A stretch of 64,000 nt of DNA from Hyaloperonospora brassicae (lineage: Eukaryota > Oomycota > Peronosporomycetes > Peronosporales > Peronosporaceae), in contig CANTFL010001432.1 of assembly GCA_947650285.1 (NCBI GenBank), forward strand, positions 1 to 64,000, given 5' to 3'. Made by a program: the position numbers and the translations under genes. Numbering within the stretch: the first letter of the stretch is position 1; every line of letters starts with the position of its first letter. Under the pieces are notes generated by a model that saw nothing but the letters and a program-made list of their open reading frames with translations, was not told where the DNA came from and did no database searches. Shown here piece after piece: positions 10,811 to 23,520 of this stretch.

Positions 10811-12370
10811 TTATAACGCATTGAAATTTTACAAAATGTTTAGCTAATCAATTATGATCTACCACTATGCTTATCAGAAAGCACGGATCTGCAGCTTGTG
10901 TCGACCATCCCCGCTGATCGTCTTCTTGCACTACGTGACCCACTTCATATACCCTGATCGCGGGTCGCGTATCGTAGACTGTATTATTCCGATGTATCGC
11001 GATCTCATCCTTGATCGCTATCGCGGATAACGTAGTATATTTTTAAATTATATAAATCACTCTTAACGTGAGAATGAAAGTCTGATGCCATAGACTATCC
11101 TTACCAATTCAACGGATGGGGTGAGGCTTGTAAGAGCGTCTCCGACAATCATTTGTCAGATCATACTTAGTTTAAGCGCAATCCGTCTTTCCGGTGCCAA
11201 ATTGCTTGATCAATTTACCACAATAGTTCCCTGTGCCGTTGGTCGACATCCAGCGCCGATATAGCTGCGTATTCTAATGAACCGTCCTTGAATCTCTCAG
11301 GGGTCACAATGTCCATGTAGAGTCGACCCGATCGATCTTCGTCCGCCAGACAGGATCAGTCTACTCCGATTATCGACCCGCTTTCACCCTTGACGGATCG
11401 CGGCCTTTACTCTTCAGCGCTCGGGTGGCGCTTGCACCGTGTGTGGATCTTTAGACGATGGCGGCTTGATGACTACCTTTAACTATTGACTGGATAATTA
11501 AGAAGAGATCGTGGGATGTTACGGTTTATCAAAGAGGTGCTGGGAGAAGAGAATCATTGTGGCAATCGTCTGGAAAAATAGCGGAAGTCGTATTGCGACA
11601 TCGAAGCCAAGTCGCGCCAATACGTTCGTTATCGCTTCAAACGATTTTTCGAGTCGGTTTATGAAACCATAGATCTAAAACAGAAATAAAAAGATGATAT
11701 GGACCAGCAAGAGGGGCGATCTGATGTAGTCCAAGAAGTAATCGACAAAATCGAGCGCTTAAAGACTTCCTTTTTCAAAGCCACCATCGCTGGCCATCAG
11801 TCGCAAGAGGAGACTCGTCGGTAGACACTTAGGATTTGTACATTCATAGCAAAGGAATATCAGGACAAAGTGGCTTCTCACCGCCAAAAGCTGAATTTTT
11901 GTATAGCTTAGCTGAAGTCGATTTGAGCGCCCTGGGATGCCTCGAAGTACTGGAATTCCAGTATCCGCGATTAGCGCGATCCACGACCTCGAGATATGGA
12001 TGGTTCGGCAAGAGCTGTAAACGATCGTCATCTCGCAAAAAATGCTTATCCTGACGCTGAACTAAATCGACTTCAAGGTGAGATTGCGGAACGTGACGCC
12101 AAACATGCGCGCCCCCGGATTCTGATTAAAGACAATAGTATTATTGCCATCTTGCCGTCGACGGCCGAGACAAGATCCGGGCTCAGTTGGCTCTTCTTTC
12201 GATTGGAATATCATCTGCTTCGCTCTCTACCATCCCCTCTCTCACATCTTCGACGTCATCGGTGAGGAAATAGCGTCGTACGGGAAACAACAGTTCCGCT
12301 CCGTTGATCAAGCGCCTACGCATCCTTGGCACCTTCTCAAATGATTTGATCTTCTACGCCGAAGAAGGCA
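10811..12370 (+). pseudogene. Unidentified decayed coding-like region
   Basis: Between about 11500 and 12260 the plus strand reads as a charged, helix-rich protein broken by several stops, for example DAELNRLQGEIAERDAKHAR at about 12050-12110. This could be the gag-like coiled coil of the element whose LTR may lie at 10600-10800. No family could be assigned. From 10811 to 11500 I see nothing recognisable. Confidence 0.3.
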
Positions 12371-12790
12371 TCGACGCGATCCGCTAAGCCGAATCAATTT
12401 TATGAGCCAGCGCATTATGCCGAAATTACAGAATCAGCTGATTCGTCTTGATCCGCTGAGCCAACGAGATCTGCCATGTCAATGCGATCCGTCCAGTCAG
12501 CTCAATCTGCAAAAGCTAATCTCAGTCTGATGAGCCAGCGCAATATGCTAAGTAATGCACTCTGATGGGCCATATCGATCTGCTAAGCCAACGCGATTCG
12601 CTGGGACAACGAAGTCTGATGATACAACTCCATCAACCTAGCCGACAAGATCGGCTAAGCAGGCGCGGTATGCCGCACCAACGCGATCAGCTAATTTAAT
12701 GCAGTCTAATGATCTGTCGCGATCCGCCGGGCCAACGAGATTTGCTGAGTCAACAAAATCTTCTATGGCATCTTAATCTGCCACGTCATA
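12370..12790. repeat. Degenerate tandem repeat, unit about 21-22 bp
   Basis: Variants of GATCCGCTGAGCCAACGCGA recur in register across about 400 bp, with many substitutions (for example near 12450, 12580, 12660 and 12720). The copies are old. It is distinct in sequence from the minisatellites at 10380 and 15970. Confidence 0.65.
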
Positions 12791-15299
12791 CGATCTGCGA
12801 AATCATCGTCGACTCCGAAATCGGCGCAATTTGCGAAGACTGTTAATCTCTGCACAATATGTAAATCCTCAGCGATCGCCCAGAGAATAATCGAAAACCT
12901 TACGTAACTTGCATTATCATAGGATTCCTTGATACAAATAAACAAGGAAGACTCAGGACCAGTCATGTGCTCAGCGGGTCGGCAATTTTAAGATATAGCT
13001 TGTCGTCTTCTTCCATATATATCGATTTTTTCGTTTCTTCTGAAGGTGCCAATCCCGCAGCGCATTGGAATCACTATCTCTACTTCGTCGGAGTGCCTAA
13101 GCTGCTACGACTCACGGAACTAATTCGTCTCCGTCCAATATCGTTATCGACACTATCAGCTCATCTTTCAAATCCCCTATTCCTGTCATCGAGACACCCG
13201 GAAGGTCTCTTTCAAGGACTTCAAGGTTGATCTGTTAGGTAATTTTTCCATTAATTTGTCGGAAGAGATCAATGTATCCAGTGATTATCGAGAGGTCGGA
13301 ATTTGTATGTTGTCCCCAGGCTAGTACGACAATTTGTCTGCTACCCGTATACCGAGCGATTAGAAGATGATTTTGTACCAGTCGCGCGTTCTGCCATCGT
13401 CTGTTCAGGTTGAACCATAGTCGTTGCGTTGGTTCTGCTTCGCCTGAAATGCCGAAATGGACATGGACTTTTTCTATTCACATTTATCAAAGCCAAAGCA
13501 ATTTTTTCGCTATCCAGATGTCAGAAGTTGGCGTCACCACCTGATGATCGTTAACTTTCTTGTTTGGTCTCCTCAGCACAGATGAACTTGCTGAATAGCA
13601 AGAACCTTGGACCAATTTCGATTGAAATATAGAGCAGTCTCGTTCCAGGTTTCCGGGTGGTTCAAGGCTTCATCAGCGATGTACCAGGTGTTCGAAGCTC
13701 GCCCTCAACAAACATTATGGGAGTCAACCCAAATATTCTCCATCTTAATCGAACAAAGCCAAGACGATCCAGAGCTTAACAAGTTCAACCAGCAACGTAG
13801 GCAGTGCCGATTGCGATTTGGGCCTCATCGACAATTTTTTTCGATTTATCCTCCAATGCATGATCGAAGGACATTTTGATCTGGATATTCTGCTGGGTTT
13901 CTTCTTTTTGCACTTTCCGTCACCTTGAATAACTCAATGTGGCATCCATGTTTGGGATATAAACTAACTAAAATAATTTTTTTATCACAGCAAAATTATT
14001 GGCAAATTCCGCATACCCGTGGAGCAATTAGTATCAATCTTCTATCGCTATATATCCTGTAATGATGGTCGCACCCATCCCAGGAGAGCCATGTCCTCCT
14101 CTACTTCTTAAGCTCTCCTATTTTGACAGTCAATACTTTTCCTTCCTTCGTTCTGTGATCATCATTGTCATGTCGACCTTGTCTTATTTATCTTTTATGC
14201 CTTTTCTTGGCCGCTATCGGTATTTAGAAGGCTATTCTAACGCCAAACCCATAACATCAATCCCCACTTTATCATTTTTTAATCTTATTTGCACAATATC
14301 CCACTCCAGCGGCCCATATTTCGTAAGGTCGAAACTCCATCTATTTACGACGGCGTCACTTCATAACAATTTTTATCTCTCGATCGCGATATAAATGTTG
14401 TGATATAGCTCTACAATTTGAATCCGCTCTGTATATCCACAACGGATTGCTGTATCACCTCCAATGAATCAAGAGCCCTAAATGCAACTTTTCATAAAGA
14501 GGTTGTTCGCCTCACTTGCACATCAAATCTTTTCTCCAATTCAATATTGTCTTCTGCCAGATTTTTTTAAAATAAACTTCAGGCAGAATTACTTCAACAA
14601 GATAGACGCAATACGCTTCGTTTACTTCAGTCGTTCTGGGGGACTTTCTGTGAATGTATTTGCAAAATTTTACTTCGAAAAAGGGACCACTGAAATATAC
14701 TGTAGACGTTGCCCGCGATATTTGATCGTGCAGCGTCACCGCCGATTTTGTCGACCACCCTGGGCGATCCGTACCAATGTGAGCAAGTTTCGGGCGTATC
14801 TTTCATTGAAGCGATCACGATACAGTAAAACATACAATACTCCATTATTGTCCAGGAAATTGAGGTCAATAATTGGTCGATCCGCCTTTTTTATCGATGT
14901 TTTCAGTTTCTCAATTTCACGGGCGTCGCACGTTTAATTAGCGCTGTATGCAACACCGCCGTCTTCGTGAATTGTGATCGCGCGGTATCGTACCCACCAA
15001 AGGTAATGTCGCTATCAAGGTGTAACATGGTCTCTACCCTATATTAAACAAAATTGTCTTTTCTCACGGACTCGATAGTGGGCAAGGTTCATTGCGTAGG
15101 TCAAAATTAAGGCTCATTCCTATCATCCCTCGTGGTACTCATCTACGGCATACGTCTTCATTGTCCTCATCGGATAAAGCACCATACGTTCTGTCTGTCA
15201 TTTGATTATGGCATATAGGTCATTCGATCATGTTGATCTGATCCGCGGTCCGATGAAAGACACGAAAAAAGATTATATGAATTCTGGTTCCTGACCGTA
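12791..15299. other. Decayed DNA, no supported gene
   Basis: Several short frames exist on both strands, the longest being 151 codons at 14482-14937, but none has a recognised motif. The minus strand at 14500-15050 could be the far C-terminal part of E4 pol or another element; I could not confirm this. Confidence 0.35.
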
Positions 15300-15830
15300 G
15301 TGGATCTGTGGTGGAATGATGATCACAAATTACTTGTAGTACCGACGCTCAACTGGTGCCCCGAATACCGACAAACGGAAGGGGTACCCCGATTCCGTGA
15401 TCTGTGTCTTCTTGCTCACCTTTTGTACCCGTCGGTGGGGCGGGTTGCTCTTTTCTTTCCGTTCTTGAGTTGAAGCTGAACTTGACCGTTTTAGGTATAG
15501 GTGTTGATTGGGTGGAAATTCCCCACCCGGTCAAACGTGGGGTGGATCGAGTGGAAATTCTTCACTCGATCGCAAGTACACTTGAGCGCCATCCCAGATT
15601 TGTCTGTATCCAAAGGTGATGCTTGATCCGCTAGCCTTCTGACTACTTGAGCCGTCTCGCGATCTTAAATCTGAATCGTTAGGTTCCCTGCGTCTGATCG
15701 CTGTTGGGGGGGGTGAGAACTGATGTTCTGCCTGGCCAAACAATCCAAAGGCGAAGTTTGTAAATACGCGGGTGACTCTCTATTCAATAAGAGGCCAAAT
15801 TTTCTGCCCGGGAAAAGTTCACGCGTGTCT
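15300..15830 (-). repeat. Dispersed repeat, copy B (probable E4 3' LTR)
   Basis: Blocks shared with copies A and C are TGTACCCGTCGGTGGGGCGGG, AACTTGACCGT, GATGCTTGATCCGC, CTACTTGAGCCGTCTCGCGA and AACAATCCAAAGGCGAAG-like, all in the same order. A further stretch (15500-15590) has a GGTGGA..GATCGAGTGGAAATTC duplication not seen in the other copies. Ends are approximate. Confidence 0.55.
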
Positions 15831-15969
15831 TTCGTTTCACAATCAATTTGGTGCAATGTCAACCAACCAAATTCAAAACCTATGACTATGCCTATATGTT
15901 CTCTAGATCACTGTTGCGTATCGCCTGTCTATGTAATATACCTCGTGCATCATGTGGTCTACAGCAGAT

Positions 15970-16130
15970 ACTCCGTATCGGATCGCTAGGTAGTGGATCG
16001 ATAGGTGGTGGATCACTCCATTGTGGATCGCTCCATAGTGGATCGCTAGGTGGTGGATCGCTCGGATGGAGGATCGTTCGGGATGGATCTTTCCGTGGTG
16101 GATCGCGGTATGAGGTCCACGCCATTTATA
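15970..16130. repeat. Minisatellite, unit about 15 bp
   Basis: About ten imperfect copies of GGTGGATCGCTAGGT-like units lie head to tail. The stretch separates the probable E4 3' LTR from the E4 integrase. Confidence 0.8.
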
Positions 16131-16599
16131 TGTCCACACAAACAAGCATTAAACACCCAGTGTGGATCGTAATCAATCTCTCGAGTCTTAGATTAGACAT
16201 CCACCGTCGGATCGTCGTTATTTTTGAGACCTCACCTGTTTGATGATCTTGACGATCCACTCTTGCAGCTTGCTTATATATTCACCTATTTTCCATTGTC
16301 GTTAGCGATCCAGTACTCCAGTTGATGTTCACCCCTTGAGCGATCCGGTCCTTGAAACTTGGTGATCCAAGCCCTTGATCGTGGATCGTGATCGGTCAGT
16401 CCTCGATCCTTGACTATAATCCTTCTTGACCGTTAGATGGATTACTCCGCTTAATTCTCACAGTCGTTTTCTGTCATTCAGTCGTGTGGTTTCATCATTC
16501 GTGCCAACAGGCCTATCTCCGAGCGCACTCCACCCATCAAATCGATCTCGCACTTAATGCGGTAGGCGCGATCCACACTTTACATCATTCTTCTTCTGC

Positions 16600-17130
16600 G
16601 CTTTTCCACAATCTTCCCCCTGTACCAAACCGTCTGTATACACTACTTTTAAATTTAAGCGATCGTCTGTGGCGTACAAGACGCTTTCGTTCTCGCAAAG
16701 AAGGGACCAGAAAAAAATAATTAAGATAAACAGCTTTTACCTCTTCAAAAAATCATTAGAACGACGATATATGATACATAGCTAAAATTTCAAACGGATA
16801 CGGTGCTTGTCTGTTGCCGGAAAATCCGCTGTGATCAGGAGGACGACCTGTGACTGTTTCGCAATAAATGCAATCTCCCACGCAAATTTGAGCACTTCGG
16901 TACCAATCACTCGAATAAAACTTCGCCTTGACCAGCTGGTCGGTGCGACCTATTACTAGGCGACCGCCGTTCGGTTTTTTGAGGTAGTCATGAAGATAGT
17001 CTTACTTCAACATATCTAGGACCTTAATTGAACTATATTCGCGCATTTTACAACTTAGCGGCTTTGGCCAAGGCAGAATTTTTTTGATTCCGCCAGAAAG
17101 ACTTCATATTCAGGTGCAAGTAGGAAGCAA
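16600..17130 (-). pseudogene. E4 integrase fragment
   Basis: On the minus strand the zinc-binding region reads SDWYRSAQICVGDCIYCET near 16930-16870. It is followed by TGRPPDHSGFSGNRQAPYPF and EILAMYHISS, which align with the family motif Q-IAMDHIPSLP at the start of the catalytic core. Further on, FSGPFFARTKASCTPQTIA (about 16690-16630) matches the LFSG-V--KA--SRTAQTIA block. The expected catalytic aspartate in MDH is replaced by tyrosine, and stops follow. Downstream core blocks are not visible. Confidence 0.7.
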
Positions 17131-17159
17131 ATCTTTGCGTCCCCTGGTAATATTTTTAT

Positions 17160-17960
17160 TTGTCTCCGCCTGTTCCTTAAGCTTGATCCGTACTAGTTGT
17201 GCATCTCGTTTGGTAAGAATTGAAGATGACAATGTCTTATCACAGAGGATCGGGTAATTGCAGCTACTTTAGTCATGAGTTCCACCTTTTCAAGCTTTAA
17301 CAGCTGACTTGATCGAGTAAAAGTTATCAAATCTTGGCGATATTGATCTACGACTATCTATGAACCCTGATTTCGCTATAAACTTTACCTCGCCAGTCTA
17401 TCCTCGATCTATTTCCAATCACGCTTCACATAAAGGAAAAACAAATCGATCTTGATGAAATGTGCTTCATTGAGTTAGGTCGTAGCAATTGAACATAAGT
17501 TGTTTGCAGACGATTTTTCCACGCAATTTCCTAATCAATAAACTTATTTCTGCACATGTGATCCCCATCCCCTTGTCGACTAGGTAGCAGATCAAAACAT
17601 AGCAGTACCCGTCTATATAATGCTTTGTTCACAGCCTAATTCGTGACGATTTTATATGCTGTAGCTACGATATTATATTCAGAATTTTTCCATACGATTG
17701 CGCTGCTGGATCCGCCCGTCCTCTTCGCTCTAATCAAACCAACGAAACTGGCTCCAATACACTCTCGTCATCTTCGATCGAACTACGATAACGCTCTCAT
17801 CTTCTTCTAACAAACCAACGTAATTGGCTCTAGGAAGGTCTCGTCTTCTTCTCTCACGTACGTGGTGGTATAATTGTCGTTTATTGTGGCTGCTTAATGG
17901 GGAGATTGCGATTAACGTGTCGTTCACATCCTCATATGAGAATAATACTGAAATTAACAT
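17160..17960 (-). pseudogene. E4 linker and second RNase H-like segment
   Basis: The frame at 17960-17730 contains VNDTLIAISP and EEDESVIVVRSKMTRVY, which match the linker and the start of an additional RNase H-like domain (family pattern DE-L-VVSFDGSARVKRKGG). Further along, minus-strand blocks LYVKRDWK, RLAR and QDLITFTRSSQLL at about 17450-17300 fit the end of that domain (HVKRDWN----DRLA, then QDLITLNRL). The catalytic D in SFDGSAR is replaced (VRSKMTR). Dual-RNase H Ty3/gypsy elements are known from oomycetes and plants; the assignment here rests on these blocks. Confidence 0.6.
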
Positions 17961-18161
17961 GCAAGGTTTCTTAGCCTCACCGTTCTCACATCAAATAATT
18001 ATTAGTGTCCTTTTTAATAGTAATGCAGTCTATCTGCCCAATTTCTTTGGAGGCCGGTTAATTGGTAATTCCAACAAAGCGTATTACATTCCGTGCACAC
18101 AAAGTTCTCGCGTGAGGCCAGCATAGAATATAAGGTCTAGTACTTAGATTAATGCTAGCAA

Positions 18162-18377
18162 TTAGGTCTTAAAAATTTCGCTATTAACTCTCTTGGGCTT
18201 CATTTTGTGAATCGAAAAAGAATGAGGCAATAATGTGCTATTATGATCCTGCAGTAACACAACCATTACTGACCATTTGATGGAAAATGTTACGATCACA
18301 TGCGGTTGATCCGGGTCAATTATTTTAAGATTTGGCGCTGCCCATATGTTGTCCGTGACAAATGTTAATACAATCAT
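18162..18377 (-). pseudogene. E4 RNase H
   Basis: The minus-strand frame reads DQPHVIVTFSIKWSVMVVLL, QDHNSTLLPHSFSIHKMKP and KRVNSEIFKT. This matches the Ty3/gypsy RNase H pattern P-VV-YAS-WA-SA-L-QEHDG---PV-F-SR-LKPNE-NY. The catalytic aspartate position of the YASDWA motif (here FSIKW) is changed. Confidence 0.7.
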
Positions 18378-18589
18378 TGCATTTTTCTAGCGACTATTAT
18401 CTGTAAGATCGCGAACGACTTCTTGGTTCGAATCCGAACCGCGTTCCTACGCATTTTGATCAAAATAGCATTCGTTTTCACTTTCGAGTCCGGACCGTGC
18501 GTGCACCCATCTCAAAAATACTGATCGCGATCCGGCGAATTTCTGATGTACTATAATTTAAGCCTAACTATATTGGTGTATCACATGAA

Positions 18590-19390
18590 AGTGTACCTTA
18601 CGCAGTTTGTACGAAACTAATGTATACATTGCGAAGTCTTCAATAAATCGATGGTAATAGTTGTAAGATTCTGAAGAAATATCGCATTGAATGTAAAGTC
18701 GGAGCGAACGACATGCTCATATTAATATTTACTCCTTTGAATGCGCTTAGAAACCAGCATATCGGACTTGATTTTTCAGTTAATTCACTGAACGACTTCC
18801 CAACAACTCTGAGATACTCTAATATGCAAATCTACTTGTCAAAAATCTTTTCCAATCGCTCCACATTCTAACACAGGGATCCCCAAGAATTTGCCGGTAT
18901 CAATATATCGGCATTGTGTGATCTTTGATTCCCAGAACCGAAGACTTCATTACGGTATCTGGTTCGCCGTAAAAAACCTTATCGATGTGTATTTACATGA
19001 TAGTATCGATCACGATTGGGATTGTACAGTAATCTCACATATAGTGCATTGTCGATCAGCCTCTGGTAAATGTTAGTAGCATATTGAGGTTAAACAGAAT
19101 TCTACAACTCCTAAAATAAGCCTGATGGCGTAATAAAGGCAGATTTCGATCTTTACTGTCCTTTATCCCTACCACCTAAATCCTCTCGCCATTTCTATAA
19201 AGAATTGAACAAAGCCTGATCAATGTCCTGCAATAATCCGATAATAATGGGCATAGGATGCAACATCAACCTTGTCGATTGTTTTAACCCCCCCATAATC
19301 GATGCATATTCTGGTATCCTCGGTCATCTTACATAATTTACTACATACGGCGAAGCCCATGGGAACGTAAGTTGCCTAATTACCGTCTCC
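18590..19390 (-). pseudogene. pol: E4 reverse transcriptase
   Basis: Reading down the minus strand: TFPWASPYVV (about 19375-19345), TRICIDYGGVK (19318-19285), MARGFRW and AFITPSGLF (about 19190-19110), then RLIDNALY-like and GEPDTVMKSSVLGIKDHT (about 19050-18910). These follow the RT order of this lineage: W-SPIV, MCIDYR-VN, MASGFW, AF-TPFG-FEW, IYQR-IDNALYG and SVLGRRSYIDD. The catalytic YIDD box is decayed, reading KDHTMPIY. Several frameshifts are needed to join the blocks. Confidence 0.72.
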
Positions 19391-20388
19391 TTCAATCTTA
19401 ATTTGATCAAATCGACCAAGTAATCTCAAAACTTAGGATTCAATGGCCGAAATCTTTGCAAAATAGGATGGGTACCCCCACAGTAATCACACAAATCACT
19501 TTACGCTCCGCATGATGATGGGCATCGCCATTAACTATAATTATATGGCAACTATTACATATTCATAGCCCTCGATTTCCTCGGTTATCTGATAGTAGCA
19601 CCCCTATTCTTTATTGTAGAAGTCTTTGATAGCTATCTCTTCGATAGACTTAACAACTTCTGGAAGGATTTATATATGATGATCAATATAATCGGCGAGC
19701 AACTATACACTTTCTTGTGATACTTAAACGTGGCAAGCAATTTTCCAATCGTTACTTCCGCTTCAACAGCAACATTATCGGCTTCTTTCACTAGTAGATC
19801 GGATCTATCTGGTAGCCTAAAATTCTTTTCCTGGATCTCTCCTGACTTAAGATTAGTTATACATACCGTGCAATAGATCCATTACCTCGTGAGCTGTCTA
19901 TTCCTCCACTAGTGTCTTCCCCAAGCCGTTTGATTAAATATAATTACTTCATAATCGATCAACATCTAAAACAACATTACTCGTTTGGATCGTCAGAAAA
20001 GTTTCGATGGTAGTCGATTGTCTTCGTTTAGTTATTTGCGTGACCATCCATCATCCATCGATAGAATGATCGAACATTGACTGGACCGGTTTTGAACCTC
20101 GAAAGCTTCGATCGTGATCGGTTCTGAATGATGGCTGGTGTTTCCATGAATCATTTGATATTCACCCAGATAGTGATCTTTTGTGTAGCTAGACCAATAA
20201 GTGCTTCATGTGGCATTCACAAAGTTTCCGTTGGCTATATCAAAGCGTATTCTCATCAGAAGAATAACATTTATACCCAATTTGGATTCTTAAATAGATT
20301 GATCGCCGACCCACACATCAAAATTGTTCACCAGCAATCCGTTAAATGTGGAACTATTCTTTGTTCTCTTCACTGTCATTTAGACTAT

Positions 20389-20577
20389 TTATCCGATCCC
20401 TATGCACCTTAGAGTTCGACCGTCATTGATCACGAATCCTGCCATACGATTAAAGGCAGAATTTACGCTTGAAAGTTCGGCGCCTGAGTCAATGGACATA
20501 GTGGCCTTTTTTTTACTAATATTGACAACCGCTTTCACTTTTTTAATATATATATCACGGAATTTTGATGTATTCAA
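20389..20577 (-). pseudogene. E4 protease fragment
   Basis: A 62-codon minus-strand frame contains the retropepsin active-site motif SIDSGAELSSVNSAFNRMAG, with an intact D-S-G-A. A hydrophobic stretch precedes it (VVNISKKKATM). The C-terminal ILG-type block of the protease was not found. Its position between gag and RT fits E4. Confidence 0.7.
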
Positions 20578-21606
20578 TATTCACGTGACTCTCCCGGCGC
20601 AAGTTTAAGCTCCGTCATAACAGGCAATTGGAAATATTCATCCACTATTTTTACTCTCGAAATTAAAGATATATATGCTTAACCATCTCGTATATTACCT
20701 ACTGGGGGAATCCGATCATTACTCTCTTAATTCATCAGTTCACATTCAACCCATGCATGAGTGCAGGGCCTAGAACTTTTGGCTCGTACAAGATTTGATC
20801 CTGCGAGCGCCCTGGTCCCTCAAATTCTCCAATTTGGGCGGAAACTTTCCAGCATGCTTGGCGGGGACGTATTACTTGCGAATACAATTGTAAAATACTT
20901 CCATAGGACAGTTGCCACTCTCATGCACTACCCGAAAGCTTCAAACACGTAAGAATATTTGTCTGAGGGATGACCCTTAAGACCGCGCTTCTGACAAGTC
21001 AATAGCTTCCAAAGTCCTTGATAATCATAATTGGCTGATCTGCAGTAGTTACACGCGCTCGATCGTTTTCCGCGATCAAGGACGTCACCTCATCCCACAT
21101 CACTATGTTGCATACAAAAACCTGGTCAGACCTGACTTGGTCATATGCAGCTGTCACACAAATTCAACGATGATATGCATTCGATTTCAATACGCTACAA
21201 TCAGATTTTCGCTTTCCATCTGAATCGCTCGCACGGCTGGCCCGCCAAGTCAACTTGAATGGCACCAGACTCAAAAAAATCTTCCGATTGTGGATAAGAC
21301 TTGTTTGACCCCCTCGACGATTTTACCTGAAAAGGTTCCATTCGCTGAGAGGCACGCAGAGTCTCTTCCATATTGTCAGATTACGAGAATTGTAGAAAAG
21401 TTAGATTATAGGCCAGATCGCGATCGTCTAGTGTCGCATTAAATGTTTCACATGTTCATACCGTATGGAAATTTTCCCGCTCAGATCACCATTTTGAACT
21501 TGTTCGCTGCTACGTTAAGCTACTAAAAATGCACCAGATCGGTTTCATTCGATCATTTCCGCGCATGGTATTATCGGCTTTACACTGGCACGCCATAAAC
21601 TTCATA

Positions 21607-22314
21607 CTACGGCATCAGGCATTCTAGCAAAGTATTCCATGTACGGCGAGTAGATAGACTCATCTGACTGTACCAAATTCGCGCCGTCCTCGTCCATAGG
21701 TCACCGAAGACTAGAAATTTATCTTCGTCTGGCGCTTCGTCATGCGGAAACGCTGACTTGCCCTCCTTTATATATCTTCTTGGGATATCTTCATCTCGGT
21801 CTCTGCCGATAAACTCCTTCACGTCTGTGATTGAAAAGATCTGAATGCGCTGTGGGAGTGTCCCACTACTCGATTAAGCTTTTCATATGCAAGTAACGGA
21901 CGCCTGACACTCTCTTGCCCTGAATCGTAAGGATCACGATCCTCGCGATCGCTGAGGCAGATTGACCGTGATGCGATCCCATTGATTACATCTCGATAAC
22001 ATGAATACACGTATTTTGAGCTCTTGGCATCTTAATTGTTTGACTAAATGTTATTGTTTGACAAGATTGATTAAGTTCTCCATGTACAAATAGATCCATG
22101 CCAGTTTTAAAGCATCATCAAATGTCCTTGGAAATCGATGTTTCTTCTCGTTGGTGTATATAGGCGTCGATCGTAGTCCGGTTGTTATTCCTTTAGCGAT
22201 AATGGGCAAAAGCGTCGTGGTACTTAAACAATAGCTGAGAAACGATCGAGCCGTCGGATTTGATCTCGGATCCTGATGATGCACTGTGCAACTATCCGGT
22301 GTGTTTACGATCAT
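21607..22314 (-). pseudogene. gag: E4 gag, broken into three frames
   Basis: Minus frames at 21822-21607 and 22314-22051 fit a Ty3/gypsy gag of this lineage. The first contains DEAPDEDKFLVFGDLWTRTA, RIWYSQMSLSTRRTWNTLL and ECLM, matching the capsid pattern DE-KCL-FADLL-G-A--WY-QL-RS-R--W--LL--F. The second contains FPRTFDDALKLAWIYLYMEN, a later part. The order of the two is not collinear with a simple gag reading, so a rearrangement or a second gag copy is possible. Confidence 0.55.
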
Positions 22315-23104
22315 TATATCCTCTAGACTATCAGACTATATTTATTCCGGCAAAGGAATTTACTTCCCTCAGGAGGGTCAACAAGCGTAATTGACTTGAT
22401 CTTGTTCGCACCTTATAAGCTCACTCACATCAAAATGTACCGGCGACCATTTAAGCGTCATACGGTATATTCATATCTCCCTGTCTCACATCCACTATGT
22501 TAGAGGATACGGATAAGTTAAAATATGGCCTTAATTAGCTCATATCAACTTGGCTTTATTTAACGAAGTACTAGATCACTTTATAGTATCGTTTTAGTGT
22601 CTAACAAATAAATTTCTTCATCCAGCTGGTTCAGATGACAATTTTTAAGTCTTCACATCATCGTCCATGAACTTGATCGTTCGCGCAACTGCTTTCATTA
22701 TGTGATCGTGTCGATCCGACCCATGTAATTTTGTTTCATTCTCGTCGTTTTTGATCACTCTTTCTTTGACGTCGCGGGAGTTGGCTTACATATATTTGTA
22801 TCTGTATCAACTCAAGTGTTCTGACCTTGCAAATCTTGCTTTGCAATACAGTCCTCGTTAGCCGTCGGAAGGACCTCAAGAAAGGACTAAGTTTTTCTTG
22901 CCTATCGAGCAATACATCTTCCTCTTAAATGATCTTATTATCAGAAACTTAAAAAATTCTTAATAGATATGCATTTTTTTTAGGTTTAGACGTCTACAAA
23001 GATCCCTCTGCCCCTGCATATTTCATCATAGCTTCTTACTAATCGTCACATCTTCATTTAGAGACGCATGGTGCAAACCTAAGTCACCGAAATTTAGGCA
23101 CGCG

Positions 23105-23520
23105 TTTAATTGTGGTGGAGTGGAGATCACAATATTCTTTTGATCACGCTATCCACTGTAGCTCAGACGACCGAAGTCTGACTTGATACTTCGTTTGTGT
23201 GTTTGTTCTTTTCTGACCTAAAAAAACTGTCGGTAGGGCGAGCTGAAATCTTTCAGGTGAAGTCGCGTAGAAGAAAAACTTGACCGTGTTTGATCTGGTT
23301 TAGTGATTGTACGGAAATCTTCGCACGACCACGGGTGTACTTATATAAGCTCGAAATGTGTCACTTATTTCTCTTCGGGATCGCCTTTTTCGTAATGTAT
23401 GCTTGATTCGCACGCCTTCTGACCACTTGAGTCGTCTCGAAATCTTGAACTCTGCGTTCAATAGCGATTGAAGGGGTTGGGAGATATTTTGCTTTTTGCA
23501 GAAACAGTCCAGCAATGATC
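23105..23520 (-). repeat. Dispersed repeat, copy C (probable E4 5' LTR)
   Basis: The stretch begins GTGGTGGAGTGGAGATCACAA and follows copy A closely through TTGATACTTCGTTTGTGTGT and TTGACCGTGTTTGATCTGGT to GACCACTTGAGTCGTCTC. It lies upstream of E4 gag with respect to the minus strand, where its 5' LTR is expected. Confidence 0.55.

Noticed and set aside
14482..14937. Plus-strand frame of 151 codons
   Set aside because: Aromatic-rich, without motif or neighbours; not supportable as a gene.
15970..16130. Repeats considered as a CRISPR array
   Set aside because: Units are 15 bp, contiguous and without unique spacers; a minisatellite fits better.
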